64,000 nt of DNA from Spongiibacter tropicus DSM 19543 (lineage in GTDB: Bacteria > Pseudomonadota > Gammaproteobacteria > Pseudomonadales > Spongiibacteraceae): the NCBI RefSeq assembly GCF_000420325.1, contig NZ_ATUS01000004.1:1-64000 (forward strand), given 5' to 3'. A model generated the notes under the pieces. It made no database searches and was not told the origin of the DNA. It worked only from the letters and a program-made list of their open reading frames with translations. Positions 53,554-62,641 of the stretch are shown one piece after another; the stretch's first letter is position 1; each line of letters opens with the position of its first letter. The translations under genes and the position numbers were made by a program.

Positions 53554-54060
53554 TTACGCCTGCATGGGTGGCATGTGATTGCCGGTGTAGCTGACGACGG
53601 CGGTGTCACCTGAAAAGTCGATCATTTCCGCCGCGCAGACGGTAAAGCAACTGCGGGTCATCAGCCATTGGCCGTCAATGCGCTGGTATTCGTCGTCGTA
53701 GTGGCCGCCCAACTGAACGCGCAGCTTGTCTCGGGTATTGATGCTCAGGAACCGAAGGCCGATATGCGCCGTGGCGCTGTCGTTGCCGGTCAGGGTGACC
53801 AGCGGGTTCTGGGCGTGGTGCATATCGACGATGTGGTCGTGGCAGCCCAGTTCTTCAAAGACCGCGACAAAGGCCTCGCGGCTGTCGAACTGCCCGATAT
53901 GGCCGAAGTCGATATGGATCTTGCCCGGCGCGAAGCAGGCGAGCACGTCCTCCGGCTGCTTGGCATCGCAGGCATTGAGGTAGCGATACTTCAGCGCCGT
54001 AATGGCATTGATATCTTCTATTGCCTGAAGGCGCTGGGCGAGGGCCTGAATATCCGTCAT
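53554..54060 (-). CDS. SnoaL-like NTF2-family protein
   Basis: The start at 54060 has AAGGACC upstream and gives 168 aa. The cone-shaped NTF2 fold pattern is clear: IEDINAITALKYRYLNACDAKQPEDVLACFAPG and later GGHYDDEYQRIDGQWLMTRSCF. The family includes steroid isomerases, dehydratases and ligand-binding proteins. The Asp/His residues in the pocket (HIDFGHIG, DMHHAQNP) suggest a catalytic or binding role, but the substrate is unknown. It may be cotranscribed after mnmC, from which it is 46 bases away. Confidence 0.82.
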   Translation of the reverse strand: MTDIQALAQRLQAIEDINAITALKYRYLNACDAKQPEDVLACFAPGKIHIDFGHIGQFDSREAFVAVFEELGCHDHIVDMHHAQNPLVTLTGNDSATAHIGLRFLSINTRDKLRVQLGGHYDDEYQRIDGQWLMTRSCFTVCAAEMIDFSGDTAVVSYTGNHMPPMQA

Positions 54061-54106
54061 GGCGGGTCCTTGTGAGCGTGTCGAATCAGCCGGGCATCTT
54101 GCCAAG

Positions 54107-56158
54107 TTATCGGCGGTTGCGCATCAGGTCGCGAATCAAAAAGCGGGCCGGGGCTAAATTTTCAGCCAATTGGCGGGAAATTGGCCGGGATTCGCCGCAG
54201 AGATAGCTGGCAAGCAGCTCGGCACTCATGGGCGTTGATGTCAGCCCGCGCGAACCGTGGGCGACATTGAGGTACAGCTGGCGATAATAGCGCCCGGCAC
54301 GGGGAATTGCCCGCTTTGCGTCCTTGCGCAGCGCTGCGTAATCCTCGTCAAAGGCGGCAACGTCTGGGGCGGCACCCACGATGGGCAGATAGTCCGGGCT
54401 GGCGCAACGCAGTGCCGCGCGTCCACCGACGGCCTGTGCACCCGCTTTCAGCAGGTCTGGGCTGAGTTTGCGCAGGGTATCAATATTGAACTGGTGATCG
54501 TGGTCGCTCAGAGCGGTATCGGTATTTTTCAGGTCGAAGCTGGCGCCAAGGCAAAAGCGGCCATCCGTCGGCGGCGCGAAGTAGCCGTCGTGGCAGACGA
54601 CACAGCGCGGGCTTTTGCTGATGTCCTCCTGGTTGAAGTAACTGATTTGCCCGCGAATACGGCGCAGGGGGAGGGTTGCGCTCTGTGCCAGTTGGCGGGC
54701 TTCATGACTGCCTGCAATAACTGCTGCGTTGCCTGTTGCGATGAGTTCACCTTTGGTGTCCGAGGCCTGCCATTGTTCGCCATCGTCGGAAAGCGATGCG
54801 ACTTCCCGGTCATGAACTCGCTCAATCAACGGATGATCCACATAGGCGGCACAGATGGCTGGTGGCGACAACCAGCCTGCCTGCGGATAGAAAATGCCGT
54901 CCCGGTTAAGGGCGAGGCCGCTGATCGCAGAGGCCTGCTCTGCACTGAGAAACGCCAGCCAACGCTGGTCACCGAGCATCTCTTTCAAGCGACTGAATAA
55001 CTCTGCCTCGCGGTCGTTGCCCGGTAGTTGCAGCACACCGCAGAAATCACCCGTTCCCGATGCCCCAAAATACGCCTGTCGATAGTGCGACAGGGCATAG
55101 AGGAAGCTGCTCAGGGTAAACCAGTTCAGCGCGCCGGGCTCGGGTGAGAGCTTGGTGTATAAAACGCCCTGCGGATTACCGGAGGCTTCTCGGGCCAGTG
55201 TCGAGTGACGCTCGATCAGTGTCACGGCAATGCCGCGCTCGGCCAGGGCTCTGGCGGTGCTGCATCCGGCCAGCCCACCGCCAATAACGAGTGCGGATTG
55301 CGGCGCAGCACCTTTGTCGGGCTGGTGCCAAGGCACTGGGGTGAGTGGAAGTCGTTGCGCCGCTACCTCGCGGTCTACCGCTTGGGCATAGGCGTTAAAC
55401 TCACCACAGAGCATTTCTCGTTTGCGGCCGTAGCCTTTGACCTTCTTAACATTGAATCCCACCTGCTTCAGGCCGCGCTTAACCACTCCGGCAGAGGTGA
55501 ACGTGGCAAAGCTGCTGCCGCGGTGGCTGAGCCGCGCCATACTGTCGAACAGTGCTGTTTGCCACATGTCGGGATTCGCGGCGGGCGCAAATCCGTCGAG
55601 AAACCAGGCGTCTACCGGGCCCTTGGAGACGTCGGGGCTCGCGCCGTCGATCACCCCGTCGATCAATTGTGGCAAGGTGTCGAGAATGTCGCCAAAGAGA
55701 ACATCCAGACAAATTTGTGACTTGTGCAGGTATCTGCGGTGCTGACCCGGTATCAGCGGCGGATAATTGTCTTGTAGAATCGTTGACAGCTCGTGAAGGC
55801 TTGGCCACGCGCCAAGGGCCCGTTTGAGGTCTTCGGGCCTCAGCGGATGTTTTTCGCAGGAGATGTAGTGCAGGGTCCAGTTCGGCGGCGCCGTACGCAG
55901 CCACAGCTCGCAGGTCAACAGGAAATTCAATCCCGTGCCGAAGCCGGTTTCGCACACGGTAAATCGGCCGGGTCTCGCGTTATCCAGTTGTTGCCATCGC
56001 TCTTGCAGACGGTTGTGTTCCAGAAACACATAGCGACTCTCGGCCAAGCCGTCATCGCGGGAAAAATAGACATCGCCGTAGTCGATGGCACTGGGAACGC
56101 CGTCTTGCCAGTCGAGTTCTGCGGGGACGATAAAATAAGGATGGTTGCGGTGAGCCAA
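54107..56158 (-). CDS. mnmC: Bifunctional tRNA mnm5s2U34 methyltransferase/oxidoreductase MnmC
   Basis: The 683-aa enzyme completes mnm5s2U at the wobble position. The N-terminal half is the methyltransferase (DVYFSRDDGLAESRYVFLEHN, CETGFGTGLNFLL, WFLDGFAPAANPDMW), and the C-terminal half is the FAD-dependent oxidoreductase (VIGGGLAGCSTARALAERG, ASFDLKNTD, GSRGLTSTPMSAELLA). No ATG is near the conserved start; TTG at 56158 (LAHRNHPYFIVP) fits best, and the frame further upstream to 56299 overlaps the divergent transporter gene. Spacing to that gene is only 50 bases. Confidence 0.92.
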   Translation of the reverse strand: MAHRNHPYFIVPAELDWQDGVPSAIDYGDVYFSRDDGLAESRYVFLEHNRLQERWQQLDNARPGRFTVCETGFGTGLNFLLTCELWLRTAPPNWTLHYISCEKHPLRPEDLKRALGAWPSLHELSTILQDNYPPLIPGQHRRYLHKSQICLDVLFGDILDTLPQLIDGVIDGASPDVSKGPVDAWFLDGFAPAANPDMWQTALFDSMARLSHRGSSFATFTSAGVVKRGLKQVGFNVKKVKGYGRKREMLCGEFNAYAQAVDREVAAQRLPLTPVPWHQPDKGAAPQSALVIGGGLAGCSTARALAERGIAVTLIERHSTLAREASGNPQGVLYTKLSPEPGALNWFTLSSFLYALSHYRQAYFGASGTGDFCGVLQLPGNDREAELFSRLKEMLGDQRWLAFLSAEQASAISGLALNRDGIFYPQAGWLSPPAICAAYVDHPLIERVHDREVASLSDDGEQWQASDTKGELIATGNAAVIAGSHEARQLAQSATLPLRRIRGQISYFNQEDISKSPRCVVCHDGYFAPPTDGRFCLGASFDLKNTDTALSDHDHQFNIDTLRKLSPDLLKAGAQAVGGRAALRCASPDYLPIVGAAPDVAAFDEDYAALRKDAKRAIPRAGRYYRQLYLNVAHGSRGLTSTPMSAELLASYLCGESRPISRQLAENLAPARFLIRDLMRNRR

Positions 56159-56208
56159 GGTGGAAGCCTGCCAATAGCAATGGAAAAGCGGGGTGCATTG
56201 TAGCAGTG

Positions 56209-57822
56209 ATGGGGTGTGAGTCTGTACGTTTAGCCCGTTGGCTGGCCCTGGCTGTACTCGGTTTCTCTGCCTGGGCGCAGGCGGCGGCCGTCGACCCACA
56301 GCAAAGCCGTATTCAGCTCGCGTTGGCGACTGAACCGCCGACGCTGCACTCTGCCCGCGCCACCGATACCATCGCCAATTTTGTGCTGTCTCACCTGATG
56401 GAAGGCCTGTTGCGGTATGGCCCCGATGGTGAACTGATTGGCGGCGTGGCGGAGCGCTGGCAGCTCAACGAGTCGGGTGCGCGATTCTGGTTGCGGGAGG
56501 ATGCTCGCTGGGCAGACGGCAAGCCGGTGAGGGCGCAGGACTTTGCCTTTGCCTGGCAATATGCCTTGCGCCCGGAAACGGCCTCGCAATACGCGTTCAT
56601 TTTTTATCCTATTAAAAACGCCGAAGCGGTCAATCGCGGCGATATGCCCGTCAACGCACTCGGCGTACGCGCAGTGTCAGATCGCGAACTGGTCGTAGAG
56701 TTTGACGGGCCGTGTCCGTATTTTCTCAGCCTTACGGCGTTCATGACCTACATGCCCCTGCGTGAGGATGTGGTGAATCACTGGGGACGTCGCTATGCCG
56801 CCGATGCTGACAAGCTGATGGTCAACGGGCCCTATGTGCTGGAGAAGTGGGTGCACGGTGCCGAGTTGCGGCTGGCTGCCAATGCTCGCTACTGGGATAA
56901 CGAGAATGTGCAGATACGCCACATTGATTTGCCCTATATCACCGCTGACCCGAGTGCGCAGTTCAACCTGTTTCGGGATGGGCAGATTGCATTGGCAAAC
57001 CTCGATACCGGCCTGCTGGACGAAGCGATTGAACGCGGCTTTGATATTCATCACTTTCAGACGGGCGCGCTGTATTTTCTGGAGTTCAACTTTCGCGAAG
57101 GGCGTATCAGTGCGAACCGGCACTTCCGCAAGGCGGTACAACATCTACTGAACCCCGAGTTGCTGGTTAACAAGATTATTGGCTTGCCTGGTGTGCTTCC
57201 TGCTTACTCTCTATTCCCAATGACGGTTAAAGGCTTGGAGAAGCCCTTTCGCGAGGAATACCCTGTGTTGAAAGTTGAGCCGGATCTGGCGCTGGCACGT
57301 CGACATCTGGCGAAAGCCAAGGCTGAGCTGGGGCTGGCAGAATGGCCGCCGCTGATGCTGCTGTCGGGAGATAGTCCGCGTGCCCTTCAGGAGGCAGAGT
57401 ACTACCAGTATCTTTTCAGGCGAGGGCTTGGCCTGGAATTACGTATCGACCAGCAGGTGTTCAAGCAGCGCTTGGAGAAAATGCGGCGTGGGGACTTTGA
57501 TATTGTTGTGGCGGCGTGGGGGCCTGATTTTGACGACATCATGACCTTTGCCGATTTGTTTGCTTCCTGGAATGACAACAACCGTGGGCGCTATCACAAC
57601 CCCGAGTACGATAGATTAGTGCGTGCCGCACAGCGCAGCAGCGATGCCAAGCGCCGCTTCGACATTATGGGGCGCCTGCAAGCGTTGATTGTCGATGATG
57701 TGCCTATTTTGCCTACCTACGAGAATGCCTCACTGTACGTGCAGCACCCGCAATTGCATGGCGTCAGGCGTGCGGTGTTTGGTGGCGACCCGAGTTTTCG
57801 TGACGCCTGGATTGCGCCCTGA
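56209..57822 (+). CDS. Peptide ABC transporter substrate-binding protein (OppA-like)
   Basis: The 537-aa protein has a signal peptide (LARWLALAVLGFSAWAQAAA) and the SBP_bac_5 pattern: LATEPPTLHSARATDTIANFVLSHLMEGLLRYGPDG... KPVRAQDFAFAWQYALRP, VNGPYVLEKWVHG and SANRHFRKAVQHLL... It binds oligopeptides in the periplasm for import. It starts at ATG 56209 (a GTG at 56206 is possible). It heads a five-gene operon with two permeases and two ATPases; each junction overlaps by 1–4 bases, a strong sign of translational coupling. Confidence 0.9.
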   Translation: MGCESVRLARWLALAVLGFSAWAQAAAVDPQQSRIQLALATEPPTLHSARATDTIANFVLSHLMEGLLRYGPDGELIGGVAERWQLNESGARFWLREDARWADGKPVRAQDFAFAWQYALRPETASQYAFIFYPIKNAEAVNRGDMPVNALGVRAVSDRELVVEFDGPCPYFLSLTAFMTYMPLREDVVNHWGRRYAADADKLMVNGPYVLEKWVHGAELRLAANARYWDNENVQIRHIDLPYITADPSAQFNLFRDGQIALANLDTGLLDEAIERGFDIHHFQTGALYFLEFNFREGRISANRHFRKAVQHLLNPELLVNKIIGLPGVLPAYSLFPMTVKGLEKPFREEYPVLKVEPDLALARRHLAKAKAELGLAEWPPLMLLSGDSPRALQEAEYYQYLFRRGLGLELRIDQQVFKQRLEKMRRGDFDIVVAAWGPDFDDIMTFADLFASWNDNNRGRYHNPEYDRLVRAAQRSSDAKRRFDIMGRLQALIVDDVPILPTYENASLYVQHPQLHGVRRAVFGGDPSFRDAWIAP

Positions 57823-58766
57823 TGCTGCGGTTTATTCTGCGACGCCTGCTGTCGGGAGCGATCACCATCTGGTTTATCGCCACGGCCACCTTCTTTGCGA
57901 TGCACGCGGTGCCTGGAGATCCACTGACTCAGGATAAAGCCATGTCGCCTGCGGTAAGGGCGCAGCTAGAGGCGCGTTACGGCTTGGATAAGCCCCTGCC
58001 TCAGCAGTATCTGCAATTCATGAGCAATATGCTTCACGGTGATTTCGGCATTTCCTTTACGCAGGAAAATCGCCGGGTAAACGATATCATCCGCGAACAC
58101 TTTCCCGTCTCGGCGACATTGGGGCTCGCAGCGATCCTGATCGCCCTGGTCGGAGGGGTGGCCGCCGGCAGTGTGGCGGCGCATTTTCGGCAGCGCTGGC
58201 CCGATCGTGCCGTGATGTTGCTGGTGGTGGGGGCCATATCGGTCCCCGGTTTTGTGATCGCAGCGCTCGCACAACTGCTGATTGTGCGGTTAAACCAACT
58301 GGCGGGCACGACGGTGATTCCCGTTGCCGGCTGGGGAGGCATCGGACATGTCTGGGTGCCTGCGCTGGTGCTGGGGCTGGGTACGCTGGCATACCTCAGT
58401 CGGCTCAGTCGCGCGGCCATGCTGGACGTGCTCAGCAGCGACTATATCCTCGCCGCCAGGGCGCGAGGCGTTGCCGGCGCCGGACTGTTCTGGCGACACC
58501 AGCTGCGCAATGTCTTGCTGCCAGTGGTGACCGAGCTGGGGCCAGCGGTGGCGGCGATCACTACCGGTGGTTTTGTGGTGGAGCTGGTTTTTGCCATACC
58601 GGGGCTGGGCCGCTATTTCGTGCAGGCGGTGCAGCAGCTTGATTACACGGTGATTATGGGTACCACGGTGTTCTACGGTGCCTTTCTGGTGTTGGTCGTG
58701 GTGTTAGTGGATATCAGTTATGGCTTGATTGACCCTCGCATACGCTTGGTGGGGGGGCGCGGATGA
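57822..58766 (+). CDS. Peptide ABC transporter permease (OppB/DppB-like)
   Basis: The 314-aa membrane protein has six TM helices, the opening RFILRRLLSGAITIWFIATATFFAMHAVPGDPL, and the EAA-loop region (LDVLSSDYILAARARGV, then RNVLLPVVTELG) of DppB/OppB permeases. It forms the inner-membrane channel with the next permease. The ATG shares a base with the TGA of the binding-protein gene (TGATG). Confidence 0.92.
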   Translation: MLRFILRRLLSGAITIWFIATATFFAMHAVPGDPLTQDKAMSPAVRAQLEARYGLDKPLPQQYLQFMSNMLHGDFGISFTQENRRVNDIIREHFPVSATLGLAAILIALVGGVAAGSVAAHFRQRWPDRAVMLLVVGAISVPGFVIAALAQLLIVRLNQLAGTTVIPVAGWGGIGHVWVPALVLGLGTLAYLSRLSRAAMLDVLSSDYILAARARGVAGAGLFWRHQLRNVLLPVVTELGPAVAAITTGGFVVELVFAIPGLGRYFVQAVQQLDYTVIMGTTVFYGAFLVLVVVLVDISYGLIDPRIRLVGGRG

Positions 58767-60058
58767 TCCCGGTATTCCGCTTTGCGCCCTGGCAGCCGCC
58801 GGTGCCTGGCACCGAACTGTCTCAGCCGACTTCGCAAGTGGCGTTCACGCCCGCGGTTCTGTTGTCGACGTCGATCGTTGTGGCGCTGCTGCTGTTCGTT
58901 TGGGCTGGGCCATGGGTGTGGCAATACGACCCCGCCCAGCAATGGTTGTCGCATATTTCTCGGGGGCCGACGCCGGCGATGTCGGCGCTGGTGGTGGACG
59001 ATACTCGCCCCCCCCGGCTGTCGACCGCGCCGCAGCGCCTGCAAATTGCGGAAAGCACTACCGAACGTGTCGCGCTGCAATGGCCACAGGTGTCTGGGGT
59101 CCAGCGTTACCGCCTTTACCGGGCTGGCGCAGAGCAGATTGGTCCGGGACTGCCGCTGTGGGAGGGCAGTGATCGCCATTACGTTGACCGACTGCAACTC
59201 AGCTATCGCGTTTATCGCTATACCCTCGCCGATGCCGATACCGGGCTGCTGCTATTTTCGCTGGAAACACGACCAGAGTTTGCCATTTCCGCATTTGAAG
59301 CGGCTTTACAGGGGTTGATTCCGGAGGATGCCCGTGGCTTGCCGGAGCGGGTGTTGTTACCGGCGCATCCACTGGGCACCGATGCGCTGGGGCGGGATTT
59401 GCTGGCGAGGATGATGGCCGGTGGTCGCAGTTCGTTGTTCGTTGGGATTGTGGCGCCGTTGCTCTACATCGGCTTTGGTTGCGTGTTTGGCGGTTTGGCT
59501 GGGTATTTAGGCGGGCGTCTGGACCAATTTGCCATGCGTCTTGCTGACTTTGTCGTCGCCTTGCCGTTCTTGCTTTTCATGATTCTGCTGCGGATCGCGT
59601 TCGGGATTGGCCCCGGTGAAAACGGTATTTTACCTCTTATCCTGGCGATGTTGCTGTTGAGCTGGCCGGGAAGCGCGAGATTGGTACGAGGGCAGGTGCT
59701 GGCATTGCGAAGCCAGGCGTTTATCGACTCCGCGAGGCTGTCGGGGCGATCGGCGCCATTTATTCTTTATCGCCATATATTACCCAATGTGTTGCCGGTA
59801 ATTCTGGTGGCGTTTAGCTTTGCCATTCCCTCGGCCATTTTTACCGAGGCGTTCTTGTCGTTTATCGGTATGGGCGTTTCGCCTCCCAGCACCTCCTGGG
59901 GCGCCATGTGCAATGACGGTATAAAAACGCTGTTGTCCAATCCCAGGCAGCTATTGCTGCCCGCCATGATGATCAGTATTGCGGTATTGGCCTTCAATAC
60001 GCTGGGAGACGCACTGCGTGATGCCACTGACCGGCGTAGCGGAGGGGGACGCCTGTGA
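58763..60058 (+). CDS. Peptide ABC transporter permease (OppC/DppC-like) with FN3-like insertion
   Basis: The 431-aa protein has the OppC-type core after residue 200: HPLGTDALGRDLLARMMAGGRSSLFVGIV, the EAA region (LVRGQVLALRSQAFIDSARLSGRSA) and FIGMGVSPPSTSWG. It is 130 residues longer than usual. The first TM helix is at about residues 30–48; residues 83–168 form an extra block (PPRLSTAPQRLQIAEST, VALQWPQVSGVQRYRLYR, YRVYRYTLADADTGLL) with the strand pattern of a fibronectin type III domain, in the periplasmic loop before TM2. The ATG overlaps the OppB-like stop by four bases. Confidence 0.9.
   Translation: MIPVFRFAPWQPPVPGTELSQPTSQVAFTPAVLLSTSIVVALLLFVWAGPWVWQYDPAQQWLSHISRGPTPAMSALVVDDTRPPRLSTAPQRLQIAESTTERVALQWPQVSGVQRYRLYRAGAEQIGPGLPLWEGSDRHYVDRLQLSYRVYRYTLADADTGLLLFSLETRPEFAISAFEAALQGLIPEDARGLPERVLLPAHPLGTDALGRDLLARMMAGGRSSLFVGIVAPLLYIGFGCVFGGLAGYLGGRLDQFAMRLADFVVALPFLLFMILLRIAFGIGPGENGILPLILAMLLLSWPGSARLVRGQVLALRSQAFIDSARLSGRSAPFILYRHILPNVLPVILVAFSFAIPSAIFTEAFLSFIGMGVSPPSTSWGAMCNDGIKTLLSNPRQLLLPAMMISIAVLAFNTLGDALRDATDRRSGGGRL
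59009..59266 (+). other. Segment encoding FN3-like domain within the OppC-like permease
   Basis: It covers residues 83–168 of the permease. Pro-rich start, VALQWPQVSG (the strand with Trp), RYRLYRAG, HYVDRL, YRVYRYTLADADTG is the usual FN3 strand order. The segment is in frame with the permease and not separable as a gene. FN3 assignment is by pattern only. Confidence 0.6.
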
Positions 60059-61029
60059 GCTTGTTATATGTTGACCAGCTGTCTCTGCGTATTGGCGACA
60101 ATGCCGCGCTGCGAGACGTGTCGTTTTCTCTTCGAGAAGGCGAGTGCCGAGCACTGGTAGGCGAATCAGGTAGCGGCAAGTCGCTGACGGCCCTCTGCCT
60201 GCTGGGGCTGGCGCCGCGTGGGTCGCAGCTCTCCGCCAGACAACTGCGGCTGGCGGAAGATATGTTGCCTGCGCAGGGTAGCCGGCAGTGGCAATCCTGG
60301 CGAGGGCGGCGTGTGGCGATGATTTTTCAGAACCCGATGACGGCGTTGAACCCAACCCGCACTATTGGCGCTCAGCTTGGCGAAGTCTTTTGCCTGCACC
60401 GGGGGATGACCCGGAAACAGGCGAAGCAGGCGTCGATCGCCTTGCTGGAACGTCTTGCGATTCCCCGCGCTGAAGCCCGTCTTTCCAGATATCCCTTCGA
60501 ATTTTCCGGTGGCATGCTGCAGCGAGTGATGATTGCGCTGGCGGTCGCCTGTCAGCCTCAGTTATTGATTGCCGACGAGCCGACGACGGCGCTGGATGTG
60601 ACGGTGCAGGCAGAAGTGTTGGCACTGCTCAGGGAAATGCAGCGTGAGCTGGGGACCAGCCTGTTGTTTATCAGTCACGATCTGGGCGTAGTCGCCAATA
60701 TCGCCGATTCGGTGAGCGTGATGTATGCCGGAGAAACGGTGGAGTCTGCCAGCCTCAAAGCGCTTTTTACCGAACCTGCGCACCCCTATACCACAGCGCT
60801 GCGAGCGGCGGTTCCCCAGTTGCACAGCAGCCAGGCAATGCAGGCGATACCCGGCAGCCCGCCGGATTTACGTCAAGCTGTAAAGGGTTGTGCTTTTGCG
60901 CCACGCTGCCCACACCGAATGGCAATTTGTGAGGAATCCCCGACCTTTATTCGCACCCCGCAGGGCAGCGTGACGCGTTGTTGGCGTTGGCATTCCGATC
61001 ATCCAGACAACTGGCGGCTACAGTCATGA
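60055..61029 (+). CDS. Peptide ABC transporter ATP-binding protein (OppD/DppD-like)
   Basis: The 324-aa ATPase has Walker [18 protein letters not shown]-loop MIFQNPMTALNPT, signature FSGGMLQRVMIALAVACQPQ, Walker B LLIADEPTTALDVT, His switch ISHDLGVV, and the C-terminal Cys cluster (GCAFAPRCPHRMAICEE) typical of OppD/DppD. It starts with GTG at 60055, overlapping the permease stop by four bases. It works with the next gene product as a heterodimer. Confidence 0.92.
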   Translation: MSLLYVDQLSLRIGDNAALRDVSFSLREGECRALVGESGSGKSLTALCLLGLAPRGSQLSARQLRLAEDMLPAQGSRQWQSWRGRRVAMIFQNPMTALNPTRTIGAQLGEVFCLHRGMTRKQAKQASIALLERLAIPRAEARLSRYPFEFSGGMLQRVMIALAVACQPQLLIADEPTTALDVTVQAEVLALLREMQRELGTSLLFISHDLGVVANIADSVSVMYAGETVESASLKALFTEPAHPYTTALRAAVPQLHSSQAMQAIPGSPPDLRQAVKGCAFAPRCPHRMAICEESPTFIRTPQGSVTRCWRWHSDHPDNWRLQS

Positions 61030-62006
61030 CCGCGCCACTGCTTTCTTTGCGAAAACTGAGTTGTCATTTTCGGCAGGGCCGTGATTACCTGGCGGCCGTG
61101 GATGATGTCAGTCTCGACATATTTGCCGGAGAAGTTCTGGCGCTGGTCGGGGAGAGTGGTTCCGGTAAATCCACGCTGGGCCGTTTGATTGCTGGCCTCG
61201 AGGAGCCATCGTTTGGCGAAATGCGGTTTCAAGGTCAGTCTCTGGCCGGGCGGCGTGGACTCAAGCATCAGCGTGGTGCCATTCAAATGGTATTTCAGGA
61301 TAGTTACGCAAGCCTGGATCCACGTATGCGCATTGTCGACAGTTTGGCGGAGCCCTTGCGCGATGTTCGGCTTCCGCCCGATGCACTGAGAAAGCGGATC
61401 GATAGCTGGTTGGATCGCGTTGGTCTGGGGGCACGATTTGCGGACCGCTTTCCCCACGAATTGTCCGGAGGGCAGCGGCAGCGCGCCGGCATTGCGCGGG
61501 CATTTATTGCCGAGCCGAAACTGGTGATTTGCGATGAGGCGGTGTCGGCACTGGATGTATCGGTTCAAGCACAGGTTTTGTCCCTGTTGCGCGATATCCA
61601 GCGGGATAGTGGAACAGCCATGCTGTTTATTACCCACGATCTGGCCGTACTTCCCAGTTTGGCTGACCGCATTGCCGTGATGTATCTCGGTGAGTTGTTG
61701 GAGTTGGGGACGACCGCAGCACTGATTAACGCGCCTATGCACCCTTACACCCGACAGTTGCTGGCCGCGCATCCCGAACCGAACCTGGATGCGCCGTTGG
61801 CATTGCCGGTCAGAACCGGCGCCTCGGAGCTGCCTCTGCCGCTGAGTCGCGATCGTGGCTGTCGTTTTGCCAATCGCTGTCCCTATGTCGACGACCCATG
61901 CCGTTTGACGCCACCTGTCAGTATTGAGAAGGGCGCCGGGCATTTTGCCGCCTGTCATCGCCTGACTGAGATTGAAGCAGTGGCAGCTTCCGGGGGCTTC
62001 GATTAG
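61026..62006 (+). CDS. Peptide ABC transporter ATP-binding protein (OppF/DppF-like)
   Basis: The start at ATG 61026 overlaps the OppD-like stop and gives 326 aa; a longer frame is a shadow. The ATPase has Walker [22 protein letters not shown]-loop [12 protein letters not shown], signature [20 protein letters not shown], Walker [15 protein letters not shown], the switch His (ITHDLAVL), and the C-terminal oligopeptide region ([15 protein letters not shown]) with clustered Cys. It closes the operon of five genes. Confidence 0.92.
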   Translation: MTAPLLSLRKLSCHFRQGRDYLAAVDDVSLDIFAGEVLALVGESGSGKSTLGRLIAGLEEPSFGEMRFQGQSLAGRRGLKHQRGAIQMVFQDSYASLDPRMRIVDSLAEPLRDVRLPPDALRKRIDSWLDRVGLGARFADRFPHELSGGQRQRAGIARAFIAEPKLVICDEAVSALDVSVQAQVLSLLRDIQRDSGTAMLFITHDLAVLPSLADRIAVMYLGELLELGTTAALINAPMHPYTRQLLAAHPEPNLDAPLALPVRTGASELPLPLSRDRGCRFANRCPYVDDPCRLTPPVSIEKGAGHFAACHRLTEIEAVAASGGFD

Positions 62007-62045
62007 CATGGATAAAGCACCACGACATGTAAGGAATGCCGACGA

Positions 62046-62510
62046 ATGAATATCAGTATAGAAATCCCGGCCTTGATGGTAATGGCCAGCTCGCTACTCA
62101 AGCGTTGCATTCTCGACGCGCAGCGGGTCGAGTCAAAACGCTATTTCAGGGAACTTGAGGCGGGCAACCCCGTACTGCTGAGTGACCTGTCGATGGAGGA
62201 CGACTCGGTGCTGCGAGTCAGTCTTGAGATGAATGCGTCGGAGTTTTGTGGCCAGCTGAATTACAGCGCGTTTCGAGATCAACTGACGATGCTGATCGAC
62301 ACTTACAGCCGATATTTGAAAGCCGGGCAGGAACCCAAGGTGTTGAGCGACGACAGCGGTGTGCAGCATGTGATCGTTCTGCCCGCAGTCAGCGAGATTC
62401 GCGGTCAGCGTAACGCTCTGGTAATGGGGTTTGACCAAAGTCGCCCCGCAAATCTGCGCCTGAAGTTGATGTTTGTAGATGCTGCACAGTTTATGGAAAA
62501 GGCCAGCTAG
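62046..62510 (+). CDS. Protein of unknown function (154 aa)
   Basis: The 154-aa protein has no recognised family. It has a helical N-terminus (PALMVMASSLLKRCILDAQR), an Asp/Glu-rich middle (LSMEDDSVLRVSLEMNASEF) and strands at the C-terminus (QHVIVLPAVSEI, NLRLKLMFVDA). There is no signal peptide or long TM helix. It lies 39 bases after the OppF-like gene and 131 bases before fadD, so it may extend the operon or have its own promoter. AGGA lies about 10 bases before the ATG. Confidence 0.6.
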   Translation: MNISIEIPALMVMASSLLKRCILDAQRVESKRYFRELEAGNPVLLSDLSMEDDSVLRVSLEMNASEFCGQLNYSAFRDQLTMLIDTYSRYLKAGQEPKVLSDDSGVQHVIVLPAVSEIRGQRNALVMGFDQSRPANLRLKLMFVDAAQFMEKAS

Positions 62511-62641
62511 TCGCGTGTTGACAGTGAACACAAATACCGATAGCTTGCCGGGTTTATCGCTATAACTCGCAGTGCGCATGTCGGGATGTAATGCGCACGT
62601 ACTGGTATGTGAATAACAAGAACGCTAACGAGGGGGCCACC

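Noticed and set aside
60999-62009. Long minus-strand frame (336 codons) across the OppF-like gene
   Set aside because: It is a shadow of a conserved ATPase gene; its product has no motif and an odd composition.
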